This document shows, in pieces, positions 6,647 through 12,391 of a DNA stretch of 27,880 nucleotides (position 1 is the first letter of the stretch; each line of letters begins with the position of its first letter). The stretch comes from a virus. The stretch covers positions 1 through 27,880 of IMG/VR virus record IMGVR_UViG_3300044911_003196. One strand, 5' to 3'. Both the position numbers and the translations under genes were made by a program. Under the pieces are notes generated by a model that was given only the letters and a program-made list of their open reading frames with translations, was not told the origin of the DNA and did not search any database.

Positions 6647-7586
6647 TGCCAAAAGCCTTTCCTATGCGTGGTGTTCTGTGAGGTGCGCCCGTCTTTTGAT
6701 AGGCTGCAAACAATTCTGGATGATCCGCCTTGAAACGCTCCTGATCAAACGACTTGCGGCCCGCTGTGGTTTTTAGCGTGAAAGCCGGCTTGCCGTTTAT
6801 CAGGCCTATTTCTGCATCGTCAAGAGCTGCCCGAAAACGGTTTGTCATTTCCGTTTCCCGGTTTTCCAGCTCTTTAATTTGTGCCTTAATTTCAACCAAC
6901 TGCCTTAAATCGTCGGCCAGGTTGTCGATATTAATTTCTTTCCCAGGCGTGGCCTGGATCGCTTTCAGCAGGTCGGTTGTACCTGATCGATAATCGACCG
7001 GTGGCAATTCCTTCCCGCGTACATAACGCAACCAGAATTCAATCACCTGATCTAAGGCACCTTCAAAGAATTCAGGTGAGAAGGGTATCTGGAAGATTTC
7101 AACTTTGCGGGCATAGCTGCCCAGGAACAAAACGGCAAGATCGGCCTGATAAATGCCCGATATGCCCATTTGCCACTGCACTTGAGCCTTATAACGCTCC
7201 GGTACATCATCCCATTTGTAATCGGCCGTTGTTTTCGCTTCAACAATCTTGACGGGATTGCCATTGTCGAAAACTAGGCCGTCAACAGTGGCCCCGCAAA
7301 ACTCCCAATCTGGATGACGGTAGAAAACTTGAGTGCGGCCGATCTTAGCGGCCTGGTCGTCCTGGTATCGTCTCAGAACGTAGTTTTCCAGATACAGGCC
7401 CAGCTCCATCGCTTCATTCGATTCGGTAGGTGGTGTCAGGCCCTTTTTTCTCATGGCAATTTCAAAGGGGCTGGAAAAGGCCCCATCGACGCCCAGAATT
7501 CCGGCCGTATCGGCTGATCCGCAATAAGTATTGCGGTCAATCGCGGCGGCCAGCGCCGGCCCTGTGGTTGGCTGTATAACGCTCAA
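6636..7586 (-). CDS. YqaJ-type phage recombination exonuclease
   Basis: This 316-residue protein has the PD-(D/E)XK nuclease residues of YqaJ/lambda-exonuclease enzymes in order: E67 in GLYLENYV, D102 in ATVDGLV, E116-x-K118 in IVEAKT, and Q135 in YKAQVQWQM. The C-terminal third (from about 215) is helical and charged. These enzymes resect double-stranded DNA ends to give 3' tails for the annealing protein, and the RecT-type partner follows immediately. The start is TTG at 7586, preceded by AAGGAGG with 6 bases of spacing. It overlaps the stop of a 15-codon micro-ORF (TTGA), which suggests coupled translation. Confidence 0.87.
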   Translation of the reverse strand: MSVIQPTTGPALAAAIDRNTYCGSADTAGILGVDGAFSSPFEIAMRKKGLTPPTESNEAMELGLYLENYVLRRYQDDQAAKIGRTQVFYRHPDWEFCGATVDGLVFDNGNPVKIVEAKTTADYKWDDVPERYKAQVQWQMGISGIYQADLAVLFLGSYARKVEIFQIPFSPEFFEGALDQVIEFWLRYVRGKELPPVDYRSGTTDLLKAIQATPGKEINIDNLADDLRQLVEIKAQIKELENRETEMTNRFRAALDDAEIGLINGKPAFTLKTTAGRKSFDQERFKADHPELFAAYQKTGAPHRTPRIGKAFGNGE

Positions 7587-7630
7587 ATCTGGCCTCCTTG
7601 CTTTGCTGACTGATTTCCTGTAAAATTCAC
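7583..7630 (-). CDS. 15-residue micro-ORF coupled to the exonuclease gene
   Basis: GTG at 7630 is preceded by GAGGAG with 6 bases of spacing. It reads 15 codons (NFTGNQSAKQGGQI after the start) and its TGA overlaps the TTG start of the exonuclease. The exonuclease ribosome-binding site lies inside it. It may be a translational leader rather than a functional peptide. Confidence 0.4.
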   Translation of the reverse strand: MNFTGNQSAKQGGQI

Positions 7631-7686
7631 TTGAGACTCCTCGGATAAGGAACGGTTGACCCTCGTTGCAAGGCGGGGGTTATTTT

Positions 7687-7878
7687 TTATGCGGACGTAA
7701 TTTTCTTTTTTCTTTTGGGCATTACCTCGCTTGCGTTTTTTGGCAATGGAAGCTTTGAGAGTGCCAATTCGACACCCTCTTGAATCGTGATGTTGTTGAC
7801 CGCGCAAAAGATTCGAAGCGCGTGCTTCGTTTCTTTTTTGACTCGCGTTTCAAGCCGGTCGAGTGGTTCCGCTGGCAT
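7687..7878 (-). CDS. Small RHH-type regulator, first gene of the leftward operon
   Basis: This 63-residue basic protein starts at an ATG with AAGGAG upstream. Residues 8-45 (RLETRVKKETKHALRIFCAVNNITIQEGVELALSKL) follow the strand-helix-helix spacing of ribbon-helix-helix DNA-binding proteins, and a Lys-rich tail follows (PKRKKK). It is the first gene behind the leftward early promoter and faces another RHH-like gene across the divergent control region. It probably represses one or both promoters. It lies about 57 bases upstream of the micro-ORF. Confidence 0.6.
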   Translation of the reverse strand: MPAEPLDRLETRVKKETKHALRIFCAVNNITIQEGVELALSKLPLPKNASEVMPKRKKKITSA

Positions 7879-7909
7879 GTGTCTCCTTTCACTAACTGAC
7901 TACGAAAAG

Positions 7910-7938
7910 ATTCTAATACCATCACGAATTGTAGTCAA
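7910..7938 (-). promoter_or_regulatory. Leftward early promoter
   Basis: On the minus strand, TTGACT (7933-7938) is followed at 17 bases by TAGAAT (7910-7915), a good sigma70-type match. It lies 32 bases ahead of the first leftward start codon and is the only strong promoter seen for the replication operon. Confidence 0.7.
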
Positions 7939-7992
7939 TTAGTATTTTGAATATTTTTTGAAACTTTGTACGAATTTTACGATTTGACTACA
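7930..7992. repeat. Inverted repeat bracketing the divergent promoters
   Basis: TGTAGTCAA (7930-7938) and TTGACTACA (7984-7992) are a perfect 9-bp inverted repeat, each overlapping one -35 box, with 45 AT-rich bases between. A related CTGACTACG lies at 7896-7904. These are candidate operator half-sites for the RHH proteins on either side. Confidence 0.55.
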
Positions 7993-8012
7993 TCTACTTA
8001 TTGAATGATAAT
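7984..8012 (+). promoter_or_regulatory. Rightward promoter for the regulator/integrase side
   Basis: TTGACT (7984-7989), a 17-base spacer and GATAAT (8007-8012) form a strong sigma70-type promoter. Because the -10 overlaps the ATG at 8005, translation of the next gene must start further on, at the GTG at 8038. Confidence 0.75.
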
Positions 8013-8037
8013 AGTTAATGCAGAAAGGAGGGTATCT

Positions 8038-8277
8038 GTGTCTAAGCTAGATAACTTAACGGCTAGACTTCAGATTAGGGTAATGCCGTCAATCATGGCA
8101 TACCTTGATATGGAAATAGGCCGGTTAAGGACTTCGCAACTTTGGTTCGGTAATCGCAAACCAAAGCAGGCGGCTATCGTCATGACAGCTATTAAGGCTT
8201 TTATGGAATTGCCAGCCGAAGAAAAAGACAGGCTTTACGCCAAGTTCTTACCAGAATTTGACGACGGCCAATCCTAA
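8038..8277 (+). CDS. RHH-like regulator, rightward
   Basis: This is a 79-residue protein. The GTG at 8038 is chosen because GGAGG lies 7 bases ahead and the longer reading from 8005 would start inside the promoter -10. The N-terminal 'LTARLQIRVMP' forms a likely beta strand followed by two helices ('SIMAYLDMEIGRL' and 'KQAAIVMTAIKAFMEL'), the layout of ribbon-helix-helix proteins. The acidic C-terminus has no known motif. It faces the leftward RHH gene across shared operator-like repeats, so it is a candidate for one half of a lysogeny switch. It lies just ahead of attP and int. Confidence 0.6.
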   Translation: MSKLDNLTARLQIRVMPSIMAYLDMEIGRLRTSQLWFGNRKPKQAAIVMTAIKAFMELPAEEKDRLYAKFLPEFDDGQS

Positions 8278-8336
8278 CCACCTGAATAAATGAGTAGAGC
8301 CTGTGACCAATGCGATGATTAAGCCACAAAAACGCT

Positions 8337-8378
8337 TTTCTAATCCGTTGGGCGGGGGTTCGAATCCCTCCGGGTGTA
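8337..8378 (+). other. attP core: 3' half of a tRNA-Arg(TCT)
   Basis: The sequence matches the second half of a tRNA. It has an anticodon loop TTTCTAA with TCT at 8339-8341, the 3' anticodon stem TCCGT, a five-base variable loop, a T stem-loop GGGGG-TTCGAAT-CCCTC (8354-8370), the acceptor strand CGGGTGT and the discriminator A at 8378. The 5' half is absent. Many integrases recombine within tRNA genes, and their attP carries the 3' part so that the host tRNA is restored. Int follows 85 bases on. Confidence 0.85.
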
Positions 8379-8380
8379 TT

Positions 8381-8409
8381 TTGCCAAAGATTTGTTTTTA
8401 TGCTATTTT
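8381..8409 (+). promoter_or_regulatory. Possible int promoter
   Basis: TTGCCA (8381-8386), a 17-base spacer and TATTTT (8404-8409) form a moderate sigma70-type match just after the attP core and upstream of int. Confidence 0.4.
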
Positions 8410-8457
8410 ATTTTTGTCACCTGCCTACATGTACTCCCGTCAAAATGCCGAGTTTTT

Positions 8458-8470
8458 GAGTAATGTACTC
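8458..8470. promoter_or_regulatory. Palindrome centred on the int start codon
   Basis: GAGTA-ATG-TACTC is a perfect inverted repeat with the ATG at its centre. ATGTACTC also occurs at 8429-8436. These could be operator or integrase-binding sites. Confidence 0.35.
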
Positions 8471-9539
8471 AATTATCGATGTTTTTGCTGATATGGGACG
8501 CCCTAAGCACAACGTCCCAACTTTACGCCATCATGCTCATTCCGGGCAGGCGTTCATCTTGTTCAATAGCGTGACCATCTATCTAGGCCACGCCGGGTCG
8601 GCTGAAGCGGCAGCTGCTTATCAAGCGATATTGGCGAATATCACTTCTACCGGTCAGGCTGTGATTTTACCGGTCGAGAATCGGCCAAAAATGACCGTAG
8701 GCGAAATAGTTAATGAGTATTTGAGTAACTTACCTAAAAACTACCCTCAAGCCTCTGGCGAGCCGAAAATGATCGGCCTTGCGATCCGTTGGTTGCTGCG
8801 GCAAGAGTTTGCAACAATTCAGGCTGAATCATTTACCCCAGCCAAGTTTCTTGAACTTCGCCAGGCGTGGGTTGATACGGGCAAAAGCATCCTTACTATC
8901 AATAAATGGCACAACTACACATTGAATCTGTTTCGTTGGGCGGCCATGACTGACAGACTTCCGGCAAGTGTCTGGCATTCATTACAGACAGTGCCGAAGC
9001 TCAAGCCGGGCAGATCGCCCGCCAAGCAAGCCAAAAAGGTCGATCCCGTGCCGATTGCAGACGTGGAAGCGGTCAAGGCGGTGGTGTCGGATGTGATCCG
9101 TGATTTGATCGACCTGCAGATATTTACCGGCATGAGGTCAGGCGAGGTCTTGAGCATGACCACCCGGCAGATTTCGGATAACGTTTATCGGCCTGAAAAG
9201 CATAAAAATAAATGGCGAGGCCACAAGCGGGAGATTCACCTGGGGCCGCAAGCACGCGCAATCGTTGCTCGCCGGTCGGCTGGATTGTCGCCAGATGATC
9301 GACTGTTTAAAATGCGGGTCGATAGCTATACCACGACCATCGACCGAGCATGCAAACGGGCAGGGGTGGCGCATTGGCACCCGCACCAGCTTCGGCATTT
9401 GGCCGGGTCGATGGTACGGGATAAATATGGCCTGGATGCCGCTCAAGCGTTTCTAGGCCACGCCACGGCCAAAACCAGTGAAATCTATGCAAAGGTTAAG
9501 ACTGATCTATCCCGGCAGGCGGCTGAGGAGATTGGCTGA
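8463..9539 (+). CDS. int: Tyrosine recombinase (phage integrase)
   Basis: This protein has 358 residues from the ATG at 8463. An alternative start is the ATG at 8493, whose product MGRPKHNVPT looks a natural N-terminus; neither has a convincing ribosome-binding site. The catalytic set is present: R225 (TGMRSGEVL), H308 and R311 (HPHQLRH), H333 (FLGHATAKTSEIYAK) and the nucleophile Y342. The SAM-like core-binding domain spans about 75-170. The N-terminal 'SGQAFILFNSVTIYLGHAGSAEA' resembles planctomycete integrases. It acts on the adjacent tRNA-derived attP. A 13-bp palindrome (GAGTA-ATG-TACTC) surrounds the first ATG and may be an operator. Confidence 0.93.
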   Translation: MYSIIDVFADMGRPKHNVPTLRHHAHSGQAFILFNSVTIYLGHAGSAEAAAAYQAILANITSTGQAVILPVENRPKMTVGEIVNEYLSNLPKNYPQASGEPKMIGLAIRWLLRQEFATIQAESFTPAKFLELRQAWVDTGKSILTINKWHNYTLNLFRWAAMTDRLPASVWHSLQTVPKLKPGRSPAKQAKKVDPVPIADVEAVKAVVSDVIRDLIDLQIFTGMRSGEVLSMTTRQISDNVYRPEKHKNKWRGHKREIHLGPQARAIVARRSAGLSPDDRLFKMRVDSYTTTIDRACKRAGVAHWHPHQLRHLAGSMVRDKYGLDAAQAFLGHATAKTSEIYAKVKTDLSRQAAEEIG

Positions 9540-9543
9540 ACTA

Positions 9544-9558
9544 TTCGGAAATTCCGAA
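9544..9558. promoter_or_regulatory. Palindrome after int
   Basis: TTCGGAA-A-TTCCGAA is a perfect 7-bp inverted repeat with one central base, starting five bases after the int stop codon, and it extends with CT/AG on the outside. It is a likely protein-binding site. No U run follows, so it is not an ordinary terminator. Confidence 0.4.
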
Positions 9559-9601
9559 CAGTTGCAAGTGCATATGAATTATGCGTTTAAACTATATCAT
9601 C

Positions 9602-9714
9602 AAAAATATTTTTTTATTTTTCTATTTTTTATGTTGACTTCGTACTATCAACCCGATATAAATAATAGCGTAGGGCAGAGAAAACAAAACAACTCAGCAA
9701 GGGGCAGACAGATG
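9602..9714 (+). repeat. Accessory-cassette leader, copy 1
   Basis: This 113-base segment runs from AAAAATATTT to the start codon and is closely similar to 11093-11205. It includes an A/T-tract upstream region, the promoter and a leader ending ACTCAGCAAGGGGCAGA. It provides the promoter and ribosome-binding site for the gene that follows. Confidence 0.85.
9634..9662 (+). promoter_or_regulatory. Promoter of the first accessory cassette
   Basis: TTGACT (9634-9639), a 17-base spacer and TATAAA (9657-9662) form a strong sigma70-type promoter preceded by A/T tracts like an UP element. The same arrangement occurs at 11124-11152. Confidence 0.8.
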
Positions 9715-9909
9715 ACCAAGCGACAAATCAATAATCTTCGAAAGCCAATGACAAGCCAAGAGCGATCAAACGTCATGGGCCTGCTGAAACATGACCGCCA
9801 ACTACTGGCTGGCAAGGTCAGCGACTACAACCCTAATCTGGGCGACCGTCGCAAGCGATTGAGCGACCAGATAAAGACACGCATCTTTATGCTGGCAATG
9901 TCAATCTAA
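9712..9909 (+). CDS. Small basic accessory protein (cassette 1)
   Basis: This 65-residue basic protein is read from the ATG at 9712, which has AAGGGG eight bases ahead. The open frame extends upstream through the promoter, so the longer reading is discarded. It is helical and rich in Lys, Arg and Gln (TKRQINNLRKPMTSQERSNVMGLLKHDRQLL) with no recognised domain. Its own strong promoter and its position between int and the convergent tail operon mark it as a moron-type gene, possibly expressed in lysogens. Its function is unknown. Confidence 0.6.
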   Translation: MTKRQINNLRKPMTSQERSNVMGLLKHDRQLLAGKVSDYNPNLGDRRKRLSDQIKTRIFMLAMSI

Positions 9910-9921
9910 ACCCACCACCCC

Positions 9922-9939
9922 GCCCCGGTTCGCCGGGGC
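9922..9939 (+). terminator. GC hairpin after cassette-1 gene, lacking a U run
   Basis: GCCCCGG-TTCG-CCGGGGC is a 7-bp stem with a stable TTCG tetraloop, 12 bases after the stop codon. It corresponds to the hairpin at 11428-11448, but the T run is missing here, so transcription may pass through to the next genes. It may instead stabilise the mRNA end. Confidence 0.45.
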
Positions 9940-9966
9940 AATCACTCAGCAGATAGGAAAAAGACA

Positions 9967-10446
9967 ATGGCCGGATATAGCGGATTCTCAAAAAGTAATA
10001 ACGCCGTTTATGCCGAAGAAAATGATCGGTTTCCGGCAACAAAGCTGGGAAAAATTCTTGGCATTTCTCCAGCCGCAATCAAAGCGGTTTTAACGCCTTG
10101 TGAATGGCATCATACTTCGAAGCATTATAATAAAACAAACTATTATGACCTCGAAGAAGCAAATGAAAAAATAGACCAGCTAAAAGCCTGGAAGCCTGAA
10201 AAGAAAGATGAACAGGTTTTTGAAGGATGTACTGTTTGCTGGATAGAATGGTCTGGCACTCGCAACTATCCGCGTAAAATTGAACACAAGATTATAAATG
10301 TAACAGTGACTAAAAAAGGTGACTGGTTTCATTTTGATCATGTGATTAATGAAAAACTTACGGTAAAAATGAAAAAAAACGGAAAAACAAACGGATTTTC
10401 TGTGACACATAACAATAAGATCATTAATAATTCATGGGGCTTCTGA
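9967..10446 (+). CDS. Hypothetical accessory protein
   Basis: This is a 159-residue protein with AGGAAAA ahead of the ATG. The first 65 residues are helical ('DRFPATKLGKILGISPAAIKAVLTPCEWHHTS', HTH-like). The remainder is beta-rich and strongly basic (KKNGKTNGFSVTHNNK). Base composition is more AT-rich than in the phage core genes, consistent with later acquisition. It shares a 1-base overlap (TGATG) with the next gene, so the two are co-translated. I recognise no family. A DNA-binding or host-interaction role is possible. Confidence 0.6.
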   Translation: MAGYSGFSKSNNAVYAEENDRFPATKLGKILGISPAAIKAVLTPCEWHHTSKHYNKTNYYDLEEANEKIDQLKAWKPEKKDEQVFEGCTVCWIEWSGTRNYPRKIEHKIINVTVTKKGDWFHFDHVINEKLTVKMKKNGKTNGFSVTHNNKIINNSWGF

Positions 10447-10655
10447 TGAATGATTTTATCTGTGATCTTGAAGCCGGGACGGTCACTCACAAGACAATGG
10501 ATCTTGTGTTTTCAATTACGAAAAATCGTGATGGTTCTGTTGATTTGAGATGCTCGAAATTCCCGCCCGGATTCAAAGTGACGATGCAGGAAATTCGAGA
10601 TTTAAATAACGGTGCAAGAGACTGTTATCTTGACGCCGTAAAACGCCAGAAATAA
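10446..10655 (+). CDS. Small hypothetical protein
   Basis: This 69-residue protein starts at the ATG at 10446, which overlaps the preceding stop (TGATG) and has GGGG six bases ahead. The frame also contains an ATG at 10434. It is beta-rich in the middle ('TMDLVFSITKNRDGSVDLRCSKFP') with a helical end. The close coupling suggests that it works with the preceding protein. Its function is unknown. Confidence 0.55.
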   Translation: MNDFICDLEAGTVTHKTMDLVFSITKNRDGSVDLRCSKFPPGFKVTMQEIRDLNNGARDCYLDAVKRQK

Positions 10656-10694
10656 TCACACCACCCCACGGCAGGAGGCCGCGACAATGACCGG

Positions 10695-11006
10695 ATGGAG
10701 CTTGACACTATCCTTTTTTGGGGCCAGTGTAACGCTGGCCAGACAACCAGAATGTCAGACGAATCAGCAGACAAACCCAAACGAGGCCGACCAGTCGGCA
10801 CCCGCAACCGCGCCGGCACTCAAAAGCCGGGCCGCAAGCCCAAACCACGCGAGCGAGAGAAGCGAATTGCGTCGTTGGGCGAGCGTGCGCAGATCAGCGT
10901 CGCGTTATCGCAGACCACGGCGGCCAAGCTGGCGGCGATTGCTGCGAAGTGGCGCGTGACGCGGGGCGAGGTGGTCAGGCGATTGATTGATAGGGCAGAG
11001 GAGTAA
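10695..11006 (+). CDS. RHH DNA-binding protein with AT-hook-like N-terminus
   Basis: This protein has 103 residues from the ATG at 10695 or 84 from the ATG at 10752 (MSDESADKPKRGRPVG). Two basic GRP-type patches (KRGRPVGTRN and KPGRKPKP) resemble AT hooks. The C-terminal 45 residues (ISVALSQTTAAKLAAIAAKWRVTRGEVVRRLIDRAEE) form a clear ribbon-helix-helix, so it is probably a repressor. The best ribosome-binding site (AGGAGG, 10673-10678) is placed for an ATG at 10687 in another frame, so the true start, or a frameshift, is unresolved. A hairpin (GGCCAG/CTGGCC) lies near 10721-10739. It is followed by a terminator. Confidence 0.65.
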   Translation: MELDTILFWGQCNAGQTTRMSDESADKPKRGRPVGTRNRAGTQKPGRKPKPREREKRIASLGERAQISVALSQTTAAKLAAIAAKWRVTRGEVVRRLIDRAEE

Positions 11007-11046
11007 ATGCTATACTAAATACTCCAGCACCCAGTTGGACAAACCG

Positions 11047-11081
11047 GCCTTGAATCGTTTGCAGCGGTTCAAGGCTTTTTT
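11047..11081 (+). terminator. Rho-independent terminator
   Basis: GCCTTGAATCG and CGGTTCAAGGC pair as an 11-bp stem (one G-U) with a 7-base loop, followed by six Ts. It ends the rightward accessory transcript 40 bases after the RHH gene. Confidence 0.85.
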
Positions 11082-11092
11082 ATTGGTGCTGT

Positions 11093-11205
11093 AAAAATAT
11101 TTTTACTTTTTCTATTTTTATTATTGACTTCGTATCCAGTAGTCGATATATTAAATAGTGTAAGGCAGTGACAAACAAAACAACTCAGCAAGGGGCAGAG
11201 AGATG
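11093..11205 (+). repeat. Accessory-cassette leader, copy 2
   Basis: This is the second copy of the 113-base promoter and leader segment found at 9602-9714. The leader from ACAAAACAACTCAGCAAGGGGCAGA onward is nearly identical, and the region between -35 and -10 has diverged. Confidence 0.85.
11124..11152 (+). promoter_or_regulatory. Promoter of the second accessory cassette
   Basis: TTGACT (11124-11129), a 17-base spacer and TATATT (11147-11152) form a strong sigma70-type promoter, just after the terminator of the preceding transcript. Confidence 0.8.
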
Positions 11206-11415
11206 AACGCAGCACAAGCAAAAAGCATTTTGAAATCAGCAGGTTATAAAGCAAACGTCAAATCATGCAGTTGTTACGGTCAAAATTACATCCAGATTTG
11301 TTTCAAAGATGAAACAACTGTTGTAAAGTCTGACGAAAGCAAACTGCAAACATTATTTGCAGGGCTAAGCGTAAATGTTCATTGCGTCAATCAAGCTACA
11401 ATCGAACTGAACTAA
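11203..11415 (+). CDS. Small hypothetical accessory protein (cassette 2)
   Basis: This 70-residue protein has AAGGGG eight bases before the ATG. A helix 'NAAQAKSILKSAGYKA' is followed by alternating strands (CSCYGQNYIQICFKDETTVVKS) with four Cys residues. The fold looks like a small alpha/beta unit. It has its own promoter and terminator, as expected of a moron gene expressed in the lysogen. It is unrelated in sequence to the cassette-1 protein although the flanks match. Its function is unknown. Confidence 0.6.
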   Translation: MNAAQAKSILKSAGYKANVKSCSCYGQNYIQICFKDETTVVKSDESKLQTLFAGLSVNVHCVNQATIELN

Positions 11416-11427
11416 ACCTACCACCCC

Positions 11428-11454
11428 GCCCCGGTTCACCGCCGGGGCTTTTTT
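11428..11454 (+). terminator. Rho-independent terminator of cassette 2
   Basis: GCCCCGG/CCGGGGC, a 7-bp stem with a 7-base loop (TTCACCG), is followed directly by six Ts, 12 bases after the stop codon. The upstream ACCACCCC sequence matches that after cassette 1. Confidence 0.9.
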
Positions 11455-11485
11455 ATTGAAACAATCTTTAATGGCAGTGATTTAA

Positions 11486-11511
11486 TTAAAATTTCAGGGC
11501 AGAAATTTTAA
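11486..11511 (-). terminator. Hairpin at the end of the late operon
   Basis: TTAAAATTTC-TGCCCT-GAAATTTTAA is a perfect 10-bp inverted repeat that includes the stop codon of the last tail gene. It is AT-rich and lies between convergent operons. It is a probable weak or bidirectional terminator or an mRNA end structure. Confidence 0.45.
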
Positions 11512-12242
11512 GACCATCTAATTTCTAGCGTGGCTGTGCCGGCATTGTCTGTATAATAAATTCCGCCAAAAGAACGCCCAAACGCTTTTGCCGGTACTTC
11601 AATCGTCATCGTGCCTGTAGTGCCGGCTTGCGGTCCACCGCTGGCAAAACCGATTTGCGTAAAAGAATCACCGTTTAACATTTGAACGCCGTTAGTTGGA
11701 TTATCAAATGTTAATATTGATTTTTTTGCTAATTGAATTCTTCTGTCAGTTGCATTTGCACTTGAACCGAAAGCGATTTCGATTTGCAAAAGCGACGAGC
11801 CAAGATATCCATCATTAAATGATTCGTTTAAAGTGTATGGCTGAAACGTGTAACCAATCCCATTTACAGTTGATTGGTAAGTGTTGACATCCTTATTTAA
11901 TGTGTGCCAACTGAATAGCTTGTCCTGGCTGGTAAGTGCAAACATATAAAAAATATCACGCGGCGGGTATCCAATATGCTCAAGCTGGGCAATTTGGCTG
12001 TTTTCGGGGTCGGTGTAAAGCGTTGTATCTGGCAATAACACTTGCACGAGCCGCATTTCAAGCGTATTCGCCCATGACACAAGCCCGTTTAGCTGATCGC
12101 TTGACCTCGCAAAGCTGCCACTCGAAATAATATTTATCTTCTGCTGCAATTCAGCCCTTTTTTGTTCCAATTGAAATTTCCGCGATTGCAGACGCAAAAC
12201 GCGCCTTTCAAGCTCTAAAAGCCTTCCCCAATAGTCGATCAT
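11508..12242 (-). CDS. Tail tip / receptor-side protein (probable)
   Basis: This is a 244-residue protein. Residues 8-43 (LELERRVLRLQSRKFQLEQKRAELQQKI) form a coiled coil. The rest is beta-rich with Gly, Ser, Thr and Asn and ends in a short beta sheet (TATLEIRWS). It is the last gene of the tail cluster, after the hub-like protein and a small coiled-coil protein, a position usual for tail fibres or adsorption proteins. The coiled coil would trimerise it. Its start overlaps the preceding stop (ATGA). The assignment comes from position and architecture only. Confidence 0.55.
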   Translation of the reverse strand: MIDYWGRLLELERRVLRLQSRKFQLEQKRAELQQKINIISSGSFARSSDQLNGLVSWANTLEMRLVQVLLPDTTLYTDPENSQIAQLEHIGYPPRDIFYMFALTSQDKLFSWHTLNKDVNTYQSTVNGIGYTFQPYTLNESFNDGYLGSSLLQIEIAFGSSANATDRRIQLAKKSILTFDNPTNGVQMLNGDSFTQIGFASGGPQAGTTGTMTIEVPAKAFGRSFGGIYYTDNAGTATLEIRWS

Positions 12243-12391
12243 GGCGTTTGAAGGCTCACGGTTGGTTCACTGGCAAGCTGTAAAATTTGCATTTCCAGTT
12301 TAACGTTCTCAATCTCAATGTTTCTCACCTGGCGTTCCATTTCAGAAATTCGCCGCTCCATCTCAACAATTCGAGCCCATATCTCTGTCAT
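12239..12391 (-). CDS. 50-residue coiled-coil protein
   Basis: This short gene overlaps its neighbours by ATGA at both ends (starting at 12391 and ending at 12239), which supports its being real. The product is almost wholly a heptad helix (RIVEMERRISEMERQVRNIE), similar in character to the N-terminal coiled coil of the next protein. It may assemble with that protein or with the hub as a tail-tip linker. Confidence 0.65.
   Translation of the reverse strand: MTEIWARIVEMERRISEMERQVRNIEIENVKLEMQILQLASEPTVSLQTP

Noticed and set aside
7659-7688. Plus-strand hairpin ACCCTCG/CGGGGGT followed by TATTTTTT
   Set aside because: It resembles a terminator but points rightward where no rightward gene ends. 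It could block antisense transcription, but nothing supports that, so it is not listed as a feature.
7583-7807. A 74-residue minus-strand frame ending in the micro-ORF
   Set aside because: It overlaps the RHH gene in another frame. Only its last 15 codons have a proper ribosome-binding site and coupling, so only those are kept.
8303-8491. A 62-residue plus-strand open frame between the regulator and int
   Set aside because: It runs through the tRNA-derived attP core and the int promoter and has no ribosome-binding site.
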